From: Loktanella atrilutea
GTDB lineage: Bacteria > Pseudomonadota > Alphaproteobacteria > Rhodobacterales > Rhodobacteraceae
Direction of reading: 5' to 3'
DNA length: 64,000 nt
Assembly: GCF_900128995.1 (NCBI RefSeq)
Contig: NZ_FQUE01000005.1
Span: 124,001 to 188,000 of the forward strand
Position 1 is the first letter of the stretch, and each line of letters begins with the position of its first letter. Below, in pieces: positions 35,321 through 43,796 of the stretch. Under the pieces are notes generated by a model, which saw only the letters and a list, made by a program, of their open reading frames with translations, did no database searches and was not told where the DNA came from. The position numbers were made by a program, and so were the translations under genes.

Positions 35321-35688
35321 AGAAGGCCGGGATCCTTCATGCAGAGCTGTCGCGCTGCGTCGCGTCGCTGGGCCACGGCGACCTTCTGGTGATCGGCGAC
35401 GCGGGCCTGCCGGTGCCGCCGGGGGTGCCCTGCATCGATCTTGCGGTCACGCATGGGGTCCCCACCTTCGCGCAGGTCATCTCTGCCGTCCTGTCAGAGA
35501 TGCAGGTGGAAACCTGCGTCATGGCCACCCAGGCCGGTCCGGCGCTGCTGGCTCTCGCCCCGCTGCCGCCGCGACGGGTGGACCACGCGGACTTCAAGAT
35601 CGCCTGCCGGTCCGCCCGGGCCGTCGTCCGCACCGGAGAGGTCACGCCCTTCGCCAACATCGGCCTCTACGCGGGCGTAACGTTCTAG
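35317..35688 (+). CDS. rbsD: RbsD/FucU-family sugar pyranase (GTG start)
   Basis: 123-residue protein of the D-ribose pyranase fold, which interconverts pyranose and furanose anomers. The N-terminus VKKAGILHAELSRCVASLGH ending in the conserved H20, and DLLVIGDAGLPVPPGV with D28, match RbsD; the C-terminus VRTGEVTPFANIGLYAGVTF is the family end. No rbs transport or kinase gene is nearby. The start is GTG overlapping the hydrolase stop, which explains why an ATG-based reading misses it. It may act on another sugar. Confidence 0.85.
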   Translation: MKKAGILHAELSRCVASLGHGDLLVIGDAGLPVPPGVPCIDLAVTHGVPTFAQVISAVLSEMQVETCVMATQAGPALLALAPLPPRRVDHADFKIACRSARAVVRTGEVTPFANIGLYAGVTF

Positions 35689-35947
35689 ACAACCTGCGAT
35701 GTCAGAAGGGCGGCAAGGCCGACGCCGCCCATCAGCGTCATCAAGATGTCGGGACGGCTTTGCACCGCATGTCGCTTTGGGGCGGATGTCCTTGAAAGCA
35801 GCGCCGGTGACGATCCGTCGGCCGGCGGAACGATTGTCACAGGACATGCGTTCACCCTGCGTCGCCGGTGCACGGCACCGGGCGACAACCACCGTGCCAG
35901 GACCCCGGTCGCGGGTCTTGCGCGCCAGATCAAAGGTCTTCCGTTTC

Positions 35948-36298
35948 ATGTTCACTGTCCGCACCATCGTGATCGTCGTCATCGCCGGCATCATCGGCAC
36001 GATCGCCAATTCCATCGTCATCAACATCATGGCCGGTGCGCCGGTCATGCCGCTGATCCTGTCCTTCGGACGCAATGCGGTGGCGATCATCGTGGCGCTG
36101 CTGCTGATCCCGATCTTCGCCCGTGGCGCCGGCGTCACCGCCTGGCTGACCGCCCTCGTGGCGCTGACCGTCATTCCCTCGCTGCTGGCCCGGTTCGTCT
36201 TCGGGGCCGACGCGCCGTGGTCCTTCATCCTGACGGTGAACTTTGTCTACGCCGTCGTGGCGACGCTGATCTACGCGGTGTCCTACCGCCGCGCCTGA
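35948..36298 (+). CDS. Small integral membrane protein, unknown function
   Basis: 116 residues from MFTVRTIVIVVIAGIIGTIA with four predicted membrane helices (residues about 5-25, 33-54, 62-80, 90-110) and very short loops. The frame is open upstream to 35699, but that part is Arg-rich and unlike a protein start. No strong Shine-Dalgarno is visible (AAAGG about 13 bases upstream). No family recognised. It lies between rbsD and sufT on the same strand. The 259 bases before it (35689-35947) hold no convincing gene. Confidence 0.62.
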   Translation: MFTVRTIVIVVIAGIIGTIANSIVINIMAGAPVMPLILSFGRNAVAIIVALLLIPIFARGAGVTAWLTALVALTVIPSLLARFVFGADAPWSFILTVNFVYAVVATLIYAVSYRRA

Positions 36299-36361
36299 CC
36301 CTGCGGGTATCGTGTCGCCGCGGGACCCGGCGGCGCACGACCCTTTACGGCCCGCCCGGCA

Positions 36362-36385
36362 AATCCTATATGATCAGTCAGGATT
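36362..36385 (+). promoter_or_regulatory. Dyad-symmetric element upstream of sufT
   Basis: AATCCT and AGGATT flank a central TGATCA, giving a 24-bp imperfect palindrome (9 of 12 half-site positions match) ending 15 bases before the start codon. It is a candidate iron- or Fe-S-responsive operator; no named motif matched with certainty. Confidence 0.35.
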
Positions 36386-36400
36386 AGACGGGGAATGACC

Positions 36401-36763
36401 ATGACTGACCAGACTGCACCGATGGAAGGCACGCCACTGATCGCGCCATCGAGCACGGACCATCCCCTGCACGAAAAGATCGTCGAGGCCTGCCGCACGG
36501 TCTATGACCCTGAAATTCCGGTCAATATCTACGATCTGGGCCTGATCTACACGATCGCCATCGACGACGACAGCGCGGTGAAGGTCGTGATGACCCTGAC
36601 CGCCCCCGGCTGCCCGGTCGCGGGAGAGATGCCGGGATGGGTCGCCGATGCCATCGAACCCCTGCCCGGCGTCAAGCACGTCGACGTCGAGATGACCTTC
36701 GAGCCGCAGTGGGGCATGGACATGATGAGCGACGAAGCGCGACTCGAGCTCGGTTTCATGTAG
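36401..36763 (+). CDS. sufT: SufT-type Fe-S cluster assembly protein (MIP18/DUF59)
   Basis: 120-residue protein of the MIP18/PaaD-like family that helps mature Fe-S proteins. The core VYDPEIPVNIYDLGLIYTI with the Asp-Pro-Glu block, then MTLTAPGCPVAGEMP carrying the reactive Cys, are diagnostic. The ATG at 36401 is preferred since GGGGA lies 6 bases before it; 36395 would add two residues. sufA lies 1.8 kb downstream on the same strand, with a channel gene between. In many relatives sufT and sufA are neighbours at the end of the suf operon. Confidence 0.88.
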   Translation: MTDQTAPMEGTPLIAPSSTDHPLHEKIVEACRTVYDPEIPVNIYDLGLIYTIAIDDDSAVKVVMTLTAPGCPVAGEMPGWVADAIEPLPGVKHVDVEMTFEPQWGMDMMSDEARLELGFM

Positions 36764-36783
36764 CCTTTCGCGCGGGACGCCTT

Positions 36784-37455
36784 ATGTCCCGCGTCATGTT
36801 GACACACCGCACCCCCCTTCGCCTGCTGCTCGTCCTGCTGTTGCTTCCGTTTCAGGTCGCGGCGCAAGAGGATGTCTTCGCCCTCGACAAGCTGAACACC
36901 GGCCTGACCGCCCCCGGCCCCGCGGTGGAGCGGAACACCCCGCAGGCGGCGATGGAGGCGTTCATCGACCTGACGAACGACGGGGATTTCGCCGCCGCGG
37001 CGCATCTGCTGGACCTCAACGACATTCCCGTGCCGACCCAGTCCCATGTCGGGCCCCTGCTGGCGCGGCAACTGGCCATCATCATCGACCGCAAGATCGT
37101 CGTCGACTGGCAGGACCTGCTGGAACGGCCCGACGCGATGGTCACCAGTGGCGATGGCGCGATGGTCGGCCAGCCGCAGAAAAGCGTCCTGATCGGCTAT
37201 CTGGAGCGGGACGACCGCATCACCGCCGTACGCCTCGACCGGGTGCAGGTGGGCGAGGACGATCCGGTCTGGATCTTCTCGCGCGGTACGGTGGACAACA
37301 TTCCGGCGCTCTACAACCTCTACGGCCCCAGCCGGCTGGAGGAGATGCTGCCCGCCCCCCTGCGCCGCCCCGCTTTCTGGGGCATGCAGTGGTGGGAGGT
37401 TCTCGGCCTGCCGCTGATCGCGCTGGTCACGGGCCTCGTGGCGCTGCTTACGTAG
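36784..37455 (+). CDS. Exported N-terminal part of an MscS-type channel, ending at an in-frame TAG
   Basis: 223 residues: signal peptide LLLVLLLLPFQVAAQ, a periplasmic region with NTPQAAMEAFIDLTNDGDFA, and a first membrane helix near the end (WWEVLGLPLIALVTGLVALL). It stops at TAG (37453-37455). The next ORF (37468) is in exactly the same frame, with only four codons between stop and its ATG. This looks like the N-terminal half of one about 558-codon mechanosensitive channel gene split by a Tyr-to-amber change. See the finding on this site. Confidence 0.7.
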   Translation: MSRVMLTHRTPLRLLLVLLLLPFQVAAQEDVFALDKLNTGLTAPGPAVERNTPQAAMEAFIDLTNDGDFAAAAHLLDLNDIPVPTQSHVGPLLARQLAIIIDRKIVVDWQDLLERPDAMVTSGDGAMVGQPQKSVLIGYLERDDRITAVRLDRVQVGEDDPVWIFSRGTVDNIPALYNLYGPSRLEEMLPAPLRRPAFWGMQWWEVLGLPLIALVTGLVALLT

Positions 37456-37467
37456 CGCGGCACGAAC

Positions 37468-38460
37468 ATGATCGCCCGCCACCAGCCCTCGGCGCTGGTC
37501 AGCGAGTTGATCCGCGCGACGCGGGTGCCGCTGACGCTGGCGATCCTCGCCTTCACCCTGTCGCTGACGACCTCGCAGGTGCTCGTCGTGTCGGGGATCG
37601 TCGACGCGATCACGGCGCCGCTGACCGTGATCCTGTTCATCGTGGCCGCCATGATCCTTGCGATCAACGTGATCGACGCCGTGCTGCAGCGTCTGACCGG
37701 CACCACGGACGTCGAGGATCTCGCCTCGCCGGAGTTCGGCGACCAGCGGGCGCGGGCCACGACCATCGCCGCCCTGCGCCGCATGGCGATCGTGCTGGCG
37801 ATCATCGTGGGCGCGGGGCTGGTGCTGACCTCGACCCCGACCTTCAGCGGGGCGGGCCTGTCGGTGCTGGCCGGCGCCGGCGGTATCGCGCTGGTCCTGG
37901 GCTTCGCTGCCCGAGAGGTGCTGGGCAACATCATGGCCTCGATGCAGATCTCGCTGAACCGGTCCGCCAAGGTCGGCGACCAGCTGATCTACGACGGCAA
38001 CCTCTGCACGGTCGAGCGGATCCATTTCACCTTCGTGCAGCTGAAGGTCTGGGACGACACCCGGCTGATCGTGCCGGTCTCCAAGTTCGTGTCCGACAGC
38101 TTCATCAACCGCAGCACGCGAACCTACGGCATGATCCGCAACGCGACGCTGATCTTCGCGCCCCGGATCGACGTGGGCCGTCTGCGCGACCATTTCCACG
38201 ACTGGTGCGCGCAGGACGACCGCGTCGACGGCGACAAGGACGACATCGGCTGCGTGGTGACGGATCAGGGCGACAGCGGCATCCACGTCCGCTTTGCCGC
38301 GCCGGTCAAGGATCCGACCGTGGGCTGGGACTTCGAGTGCGACATGCGCGAGGAGATGGTCCGTTTCGCCGCCACCCTCGCCGACGAGGACGGGACCGAA
38401 TACCTGCCCCACATGGGCAGCGGCACGGCGGCGGATGCGGGACCGGGCGCCCCCGGCTGA
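37468..38460 (+). CDS. Mechanosensitive ion channel MscS-family protein (C-terminal part of a split gene)
   Basis: 330 residues beginning MIARHQPSALVSELIRATRV. Three or four membrane helices lead to the pore helix (SGAGLSVLAGAGGIALVLGF), followed by the MscS beta domain (LGNIMASMQISLNRSAKVGDQL, with VERIHFTFVQLKVWDDTRLIVP). A cytoplasmic alpha-beta domain ends the protein. It lacks the signal peptide found in the in-frame upstream ORF and has no good Shine-Dalgarno. Whether it is made by reinitiation, by readthrough, or not at all cannot be told here. The gene separates sufT from sufA. Confidence 0.8.
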   Translation: MIARHQPSALVSELIRATRVPLTLAILAFTLSLTTSQVLVVSGIVDAITAPLTVILFIVAAMILAINVIDAVLQRLTGTTDVEDLASPEFGDQRARATTIAALRRMAIVLAIIVGAGLVLTSTPTFSGAGLSVLAGAGGIALVLGFAAREVLGNIMASMQISLNRSAKVGDQLIYDGNLCTVERIHFTFVQLKVWDDTRLIVPVSKFVSDSFINRSTRTYGMIRNATLIFAPRIDVGRLRDHFHDWCAQDDRVDGDKDDIGCVVTDQGDSGIHVRFAAPVKDPTVGWDFECDMREEMVRFAATLADEDGTEYLPHMGSGTAADAGPGAPG

Positions 38461-38521
38461 CCCCCTTGAGGTCGTGGCGCCCTGCCCTTACATTGGACCT
38501 GTCACCTTGAAAGGACATCCC

Positions 38522-38884
38522 ATGTTCGGCATCCCCGGCAAGCAGGCGGTCAGCATCACCCCGAAGGCCGCAGCGCAGATCGCGAAACTGATGGCCCGCG
38601 ACGGGCATCAGGGGTTGCGCGTGGGCGTCAAGAAGGGCGGCTGCGCGGGCATGGAATACACCATGGACTACGTGACCGACGTGAACCCGCTGGACGAGGT
38701 CGTCGAGGCCGACGGCGCCCGCGTGATGATCGCGCCGATGGCGCAGATGTTTCTCTTCGGAACGGAAATCGACTACGAGACGACCCTGCTGGAAAGCGGC
38801 TTCAAGTTCCGCAACCCCAATGTGGTCGACGCCTGCGGCTGCGGCGAATCGATCAAGTTCGACGAGAAGATCTCCGCGAGCTGA
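38522..38884 (+). CDS. sufA: A-type iron-sulfur carrier (SufA/IscA family)
   Basis: 120-residue A-type carrier that delivers Fe-S clusters to apo-proteins. The three conserved cysteines are present: C41 in KKGGCAGMEYTMDY and C105/C107 in VDACGCGESI. SD GAAAGGAC lies upstream of the ATG. A terminator hairpin follows the stop. Together with SufT it forms a small Fe-S maturation group; other suf genes are not in the window. Confidence 0.93.
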   Translation: MFGIPGKQAVSITPKAAAQIAKLMARDGHQGLRVGVKKGGCAGMEYTMDYVTDVNPLDEVVEADGARVMIAPMAQMFLFGTEIDYETTLLESGFKFRNPNVVDACGCGESIKFDEKISAS

Positions 38885-38936
38885 TCCGCGCGCGGCGCCG
38901 CTCCCTCTCTGTCTTTCAAATATCCCCGCCGGAGGC

Positions 38937-38957
38937 AGGCCGCTTCAGCGGCCTTTC
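38937..38957 (+). terminator. Intrinsic terminator after sufA
   Basis: Stem AGGCCGC-TTCA-GCGGCCT (38937-38954) followed by TTC. The stem lies in the C-terminal codons of the convergent oxygenase gene. A type 2 repeat fragment (CAAATATCCCCGCCGGAGGC) immediately precedes it. Confidence 0.65.
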
Positions 38958-39883
38958 TGCAGGTGGACGTAGGTCTGGTCGAACCGCGCCTGCAGATGGT
39001 CGATCGCCGGAATTGGCGCGGCCCCGGCGGGTGCCACGTTCGCGTCGTGATCGGGGTTGAAGAACAGCGGGACCGAAATCCGCTCGTCATCGCCGCCGGT
39101 GACGCGGTGCGGTGTGGCGACGATCCGGCCCGCGGTCCAGATCTCCAGCATTTCGCCGAAATTGATGACGAATTCACCGGGTGGGGCTGACAGCGGCGTC
39201 CAGTCACCGCCGCGGCGGCGCACCTCCAGCCCCGGCGTGCCATCGGTGGCAAGCAACGTCAGGCAACCGTAGTCCGTATGGGTCGCGATGCCGAAATCCC
39301 GCGCGCCCGCCCCGGCGGGCCGGGCGGGATAGAAGTTGCCGCGCAGCAGCGCCATGGGCCGGGTGAATCGGTCGGCGAAGAAGCCGCCGTTCTCGCCCAC
39401 CGCATCCAGCAGGGCGACCAGCAGATCGCGGGCAAAGGCGGTGGCATCCGCGTAATAGGCCTGCAGCGTCTCGGCGAAGCCCGGCGGCCGGTCGGGCCAG
39501 AGGTTCGGCGCATAGGCGGGCAGCCGGGTCAGGGGGTCGTCCGGCGGCAGGGTCAGGCCGCAGTCGTAGACCTGCTTGTAGTCGGGGTTCGCGTCGGGGT
39601 TCACCTGTTCCGACCCCGGCGCCCCCCAGCCGCGGTTCGATCCGGTGCGCGCCATGTCCCAGCGGGCCTTTTCCGCAGCGGGCAAGGCAAAGAAGGCGCG
39701 GTAGGCCGCGATCACCTCTTTCACACGGGCGGCGGACAGGGGTGTGTCGTGGACGGTCAGGAAGCCGATCTCTGCCGCGCCCAGACGGGCGGCCGTGCGG
39801 GCCGCCGCATGGTCGGCGTGGCCGGCATCCAGCAGGGCCGCGGCGCTGATCCGCGGAATGGCGGGCTGCGAGGTCTGGGTCAT
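38945..39883 (-). CDS. Isopenicillin N synthase-like 2-oxoglutarate/Fe(II) oxygenase
   Basis: 312-residue non-haem iron oxygenase. The N-terminal DIOX_N region ([13 protein letters not shown], and [12 protein letters not shown]) precedes the jelly-roll core with metal ligands in [13 protein letters not shown] and VATPHRVTG, and the 2-oxoglutarate-binding Arg in [10 protein letters not shown]. Family members hydroxylate or desaturate small molecules; the substrate is not evident. It is convergent with sufA and divergent from tpiA. The ending shares DNA with the sufA terminator. Confidence 0.88.
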   Translation of the reverse strand: MTQTSQPAIPRISAAALLDAGHADHAAARTAARLGAAEIGFLTVHDTPLSAARVKEVIAAYRAFFALPAAEKARWDMARTGSNRGWGAPGSEQVNPDANPDYKQVYDCGLTLPPDDPLTRLPAYAPNLWPDRPPGFAETLQAYYADATAFARDLLVALLDAVGENGGFFADRFTRPMALLRGNFYPARPAGAGARDFGIATHTDYGCLTLLATDGTPGLEVRRRGGDWTPLSAPPGEFVINFGEMLEIWTAGRIVATPHRVTGGDDERISVPLFFNPDHDANVAPAGAAPIPAIDHLQARFDQTYVHLQKGR

Positions 39884-39953
39884 GATACGCCGGGCCTTTC
39901 GATCCGTTCACGCAGTTGCTACCAAAGTGGCACGCAAACGCAAAGGATGGATC

Positions 39954-40697
39954 ATGCGCCGCAAACTCGCCGCCGGGAACTGGAAGATGAACGGGACCAC
40001 CGATGCGCTGGTGCAGGTCAAGGCGCTGACCGACGCCCATCCGGACCCCGACGTCGATCTGCTGCTGTGCCCGCCCGCCACGCTGATCGCGCAGATGGCC
40101 TGGGCGCGCGGCACCCATGCGCTGCAGATCGGCGGTCAGGACTGCCACGCGGCGGACAGCGGTGCGCATACGGGCGACATCGCCGCCGCGATGCTGAAGG
40201 ACGCGGGCGCCAGCCACGTCATCGTCGGCCATTCCGAACGCCGCGCCGATCACGGCGAGACGGATGCGGATGTCGCCGCCAAGGCCGCGGCCGCACACGC
40301 GGCGGGCCTGATCGCCGTCATCTGCGTCGGAGAGACATTGACCCAGCGCGACGCGGGCGAGGCGCTGCAGGTCGTCACGACGCAGTTGAAGGGCTCCTTG
40401 CCCGAGGGGGCGACGGCAGCCAACACGGTGCTTGCCTACGAACCGGTCTGGGCGATCGGCACCGGCCGCGTGCCCACGACCGACCAGATCGGAGAGGTCC
40501 ACGGCAGCCTGCGCGGCACCCTGCGCGACCTGATGCGCGAGGCGGAGGGGGTGCGAATCCTCTACGGCGGATCGGTGAAGGGATCGAACGCGGCCGAAAT
40601 CTTTTCGGTCGCGGACGTGGACGGGGCGCTGGTGGGCGGCGCCAGCCTGACCGCCGCCGATTTCGGCCCGATCATCACGGCGCTGGAAAACGCCTGA
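39954..40697 (+). CDS. tpiA: Triosephosphate isomerase
   Basis: Interconverts dihydroxyacetone phosphate and glyceraldehyde 3-phosphate. The 247 residues have the active-site Lys in [10 protein letters not shown] (K11), His in VIVGHSERR, Glu in [16 protein letters not shown] and the phosphate loop [13 protein letters not shown]. The ATG at 39954 follows AAAGGATGG; the open frame upstream is a shadow of the oxygenase gene. It stands as a single gene. Confidence 0.97.
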   Translation: MRRKLAAGNWKMNGTTDALVQVKALTDAHPDPDVDLLLCPPATLIAQMAWARGTHALQIGGQDCHAADSGAHTGDIAAAMLKDAGASHVIVGHSERRADHGETDADVAAKAAAAHAAGLIAVICVGETLTQRDAGEALQVVTTQLKGSLPEGATAANTVLAYEPVWAIGTGRVPTTDQIGEVHGSLRGTLRDLMREAEGVRILYGGSVKGSNAAEIFSVADVDGALVGGASLTAADFGPIITALENA

Positions 40698-40730
40698 TCC
40701 CCGCCCGCCGCCATGCGTGGCGGGCACCGC

Positions 40731-43700
40731 TCACTCTGCCGGCGTGTCCTGCGGCTTGTTGACGTTCAGCCCGCGCATCAGCAGGCGCGTGATACGTGCA
40801 CGGCCCCCTTCGATCACGGAAAACAGCGAGGGGATGAAGATCAACGACAGCAGGGTCGACAGCAGCAGCCCGCCGATCACCGCCACGGCCATGGGCGAGC
40901 GGAACTCGCCCCCCGCGCCGAAGGCCAGTGCCGAAGGCAGCATCCCGGCGGCCATGGCGATGGTGGTCATCACGATGGGCCGCGCACGCTTGTGGCCGGC
41001 GTCGATCATCGCCTCGGTCCGGGTGGCGCCGTGCTGCATCGCCTCGACGGCGAATTCGACCAGCATGATCGCGTTCTTGGTCACGATCCCCATCAGCATC
41101 AGGAAGCCGATCATGACCGACAGGCCGATCGCGGACCCGGTCAGGTACAGCGCGAGGATCGCGCCGCCGATGGCCAGCGGCAGCGACATCAGGATGGTGA
41201 AGGGCGTCACGAAGCTGCCGAAGAGCAGCACCAGCACGACGTAGACCAGCAGGATGCCCGCCCCCATCGCCGTCCCGAAGGAGGCGAAGACCTCGCCCTG
41301 GATTTCGGCGTCGCCGGTGGGCTGGACGCGGGCGCCTTCCGGCAGGTCCGGTCCGGCGGCGGGCAGCGCGAAGATCGCCGTCGTGGCCTGCCCCAGCACG
41401 GCACCGTCGGCAAGGTCCGCCTGCAGGGTGATGCGGGTTTCGCGGTCGTAGCGTTCGATGGACGACGGCCCGTTGGCCAGCGTGACGTTCGCCACCACCG
41501 ACAGCGGCACCGGCGTGCCCGCCTGCGTCGGGATGCGCTGGCTGGCCAGCAGGTCGAGGTTGCGGCGGTTGTCCTCTGCGACCCGCACGACGATGGGAAT
41601 CTGGCGCCCGTCGGCGGTACTGAACTTGGCGAGGTTCGCGTCGTTGTCACCGATGGTCAGCACCCGGATGGTCGAGGCGAGGTCGGAGGCGGTGACGCCG
41701 AGTTCCGCCGCGATCTGCGGCTTTGGCGTGATCCGCAGTTCCGGACGTTCGAGGCTGGCGGCGTTGGTCACATTCTTGATCGTGCTGACATCCGACATGC
41801 CCTGCGCCAGTTGCTGGGCCGCTTCGGTCACCGTGTCCAGATCGTCGCCGAGGACGGCGACGTTCACCGCCCGTTCGCCGTTGCCCGCAAGCATGTTCAC
41901 CCGCGCGTCGGGCAGGTCGGCAAGGCGGACGACGAGGTCGTCCTCGATATCGAACTGGCTGCGGTCGCGGCTGTCCTTGGGGCCAAGCGTCACGGTCACG
42001 GTCGCCTTGGCCACGTTGCCGCCGGCGCCCCCCTGCACGAGGACGTTCTGCACCTCGGGAATGTCCTGCGCGCGGGCGGCGATGATGTTGGTCAGCGCGC
42101 GGGTTTCGTCCAGCGTGGCGCCGGGCGGCAGTTCGACGCTGACCCGCAGGCGCCCTTCGTCCGCCTCGGGGATGAATTCCGACGGCAGCAGGGTCGCGGA
42201 GTAGATCGAGCCCGCGAAGATGCCCAGACCTAGGATCATCGTGATCAGCCGGTGGTGCAGCGTCCAGCCCAGCACGCGCAGATAGGCGCGCATGACGAAG
42301 CCGTCCTTTTCCTCGTGCGTGACGCTGTCCTTGAGGATGTAGGCCGCCATCAGCGGCGTGATCATCCGCGCCACCAGTAGCGAAAACAGCACGGCGACCG
42401 CGACGGTCAGGCCGAACTGCTTGAAATACTGGCCCGCGATTCCGGACATGAAGCTGACGGGGGCGAAGACCGCGACGATGGTGAAGCTGATCGCGATGAC
42501 GGTCAGGCCGATCTCGGACGCGGCTTCCTCCGTCGCCTCGTAGGCGGGCTTGCCCATGTTGATGTGGCGGACGATGTTCTCGATTTCCACGATGGCGTCG
42601 TCGACGAGGATGCCTGTCACCAGCGTGATACCCAGCAGCGACACGGTGTTGAGCGAGAAGCCCAGCGCCTGCATGACGAAGAAGGTCGGGATGATCGAAA
42701 GTGGCAAGGCGACGGCGGTGATCGCCGTGGCACGCCAGTTCTTGAGGAACAGGAACACCACGATGATGGCGAGTGCCGCCCCTTCGTAAAGCGTCTCCAT
42801 CGCGGAGTGGTAGTTGCCTTCGGTATAGTCGGTGGCGTCGTCGATCAGGGTGATCTCGACCTCCGGATAGGCGGTCCGCACCTCTGCCAGCCGGTCGCGG
42901 ACCCGTTCGGCCACGGACAGGTCCGACGCGCCGGTGGCGCGGAACACGCCGAAGGCCACGACGGGCTGTCCGTCCAGCGTGGCGAAGTCCCGCGCCTCTG
43001 ACGGGCCGTCGATGATGTCGCCCACGTCGGACAGGCGGATCGTGCGGCCATCGGGCATCGCCAGCGGCGTCGCGGCCAGTTCCTCGACCGTCGTGGCACC
43101 GCCCAGCGTGCGCAGGGAAAATTCCTGCCCCGCCAGATCGCCGCGGCCGGCCCCCTGGTTGATGTTGGTAGCCGCCAGCTGACGGCTGATCGACGCGGCA
43201 GAGATGCCGAAGGCCAACAGGCGTTCCGGGTCCAGTTCGACCTTGATCTCGCGGTCGGCGCCGCCGAGACGTTCGATCTTGCCGAGTCCCGCGATGCCCT
43301 GCAGTTCGCGGTTCAACACCTCGTCCACGAAGTAGGACAGATCCTCTATGCTGCGGGTGCGGTCGGACACGGCGTAGGTCATGATCGCCTGCCCGGTCAC
43401 GTCCAGACGCTGCACCAGCGGTTCGGTGATGCTGTCGGGCAGCGACGCGCGGGCGCGGGTCACGGCGTCCTTCACGTCGTTCAGGGCGCGGTCGCTGTCC
43501 GTGGACAGTTCGAATTCCACCGTGGTCTGGCTGCTGCTGTCGGTCGCGACAGAGGTGATGTGCTTGACCCCGGTGATCGAGGAGATGCTGTCCTCGATCG
43601 GCTTGGTGACCTGTGTGATGAGCTCTGACGGGGCGGCGCCGGGCTGGCCGACGGCGACGGTGATGATCGGCACGTCGATGTTGGGGAACTGGGTGACGGG

Positions 43701-43796
43701 CAAGGAGCGGAAGGAGAAGAGGCCGACCAGCACCAGCACGAGGAAGAAGGCGATCGGCGGCACCGGGTGCCGGATCGCCCATGTGGACATGTTCAT
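40731..43796 (-). CDS. RND efflux transporter inner-membrane permease (AcrB/MexB type)
   Basis: 1021-residue proton-driven exporter with twelve membrane helices and two large periplasmic loops. The start MNMSTWAIRHPVPPIAFFLV is the family first helix. GILVDDAIVEIENIVRH in TM4 holds the proton-relay Asp pair (about residue 400), and the second half has GIVTKNAIMLVEFA. It overlaps the adaptor gene by four bases (ATGA, 43793-43796). The pump and a two-component system upstream form one transcription direction, so the pump is probably under local control. No outer-membrane channel gene is in the window. Confidence 0.95.
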   Translation of the reverse strand: MNMSTWAIRHPVPPIAFFLVLVLVGLFSFRSLPVTQFPNIDVPIITVAVGQPGAAPSELITQVTKPIEDSISSITGVKHITSVATDSSSQTTVEFELSTDSDRALNDVKDAVTRARASLPDSITEPLVQRLDVTGQAIMTYAVSDRTRSIEDLSYFVDEVLNRELQGIAGLGKIERLGGADREIKVELDPERLLAFGISAASISRQLAATNINQGAGRGDLAGQEFSLRTLGGATTVEELAATPLAMPDGRTIRLSDVGDIIDGPSEARDFATLDGQPVVAFGVFRATGASDLSVAERVRDRLAEVRTAYPEVEITLIDDATDYTEGNYHSAMETLYEGAALAIIVVFLFLKNWRATAITAVALPLSIIPTFFVMQALGFSLNTVSLLGITLVTGILVDDAIVEIENIVRHINMGKPAYEATEEAASEIGLTVIAISFTIVAVFAPVSFMSGIAGQYFKQFGLTVAVAVLFSLLVARMITPLMAAYILKDSVTHEEKDGFVMRAYLRVLGWTLHHRLITMILGLGIFAGSIYSATLLPSEFIPEADEGRLRVSVELPPGATLDETRALTNIIAARAQDIPEVQNVLVQGGAGGNVAKATVTVTLGPKDSRDRSQFDIEDDLVVRLADLPDARVNMLAGNGERAVNVAVLGDDLDTVTEAAQQLAQGMSDVSTIKNVTNAASLERPELRITPKPQIAAELGVTASDLASTIRVLTIGDNDANLAKFSTADGRQIPIVVRVAEDNRRNLDLLASQRIPTQAGTPVPLSVVANVTLANGPSSIERYDRETRITLQADLADGAVLGQATTAIFALPAAGPDLPEGARVQPTGDAEIQGEVFASFGTAMGAGILLVYVVLVLLFGSFVTPFTILMSLPLAIGGAILALYLTGSAIGLSVMIGFLMLMGIVTKNAIMLVEFAVEAMQHGATRTEAMIDAGHKRARPIVMTTIAMAAGMLPSALAFGAGGEFRSPMAVAVIGGLLLSTLLSLIFIPSLFSVIEGGRARITRLLMRGLNVNKPQDTPAE

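Noticed and set aside
41647-43782. 711-residue ORF inside the RND permease on the same strand
   Set aside because: Out-of-frame Arg/Gly-rich reading of the permease gene.
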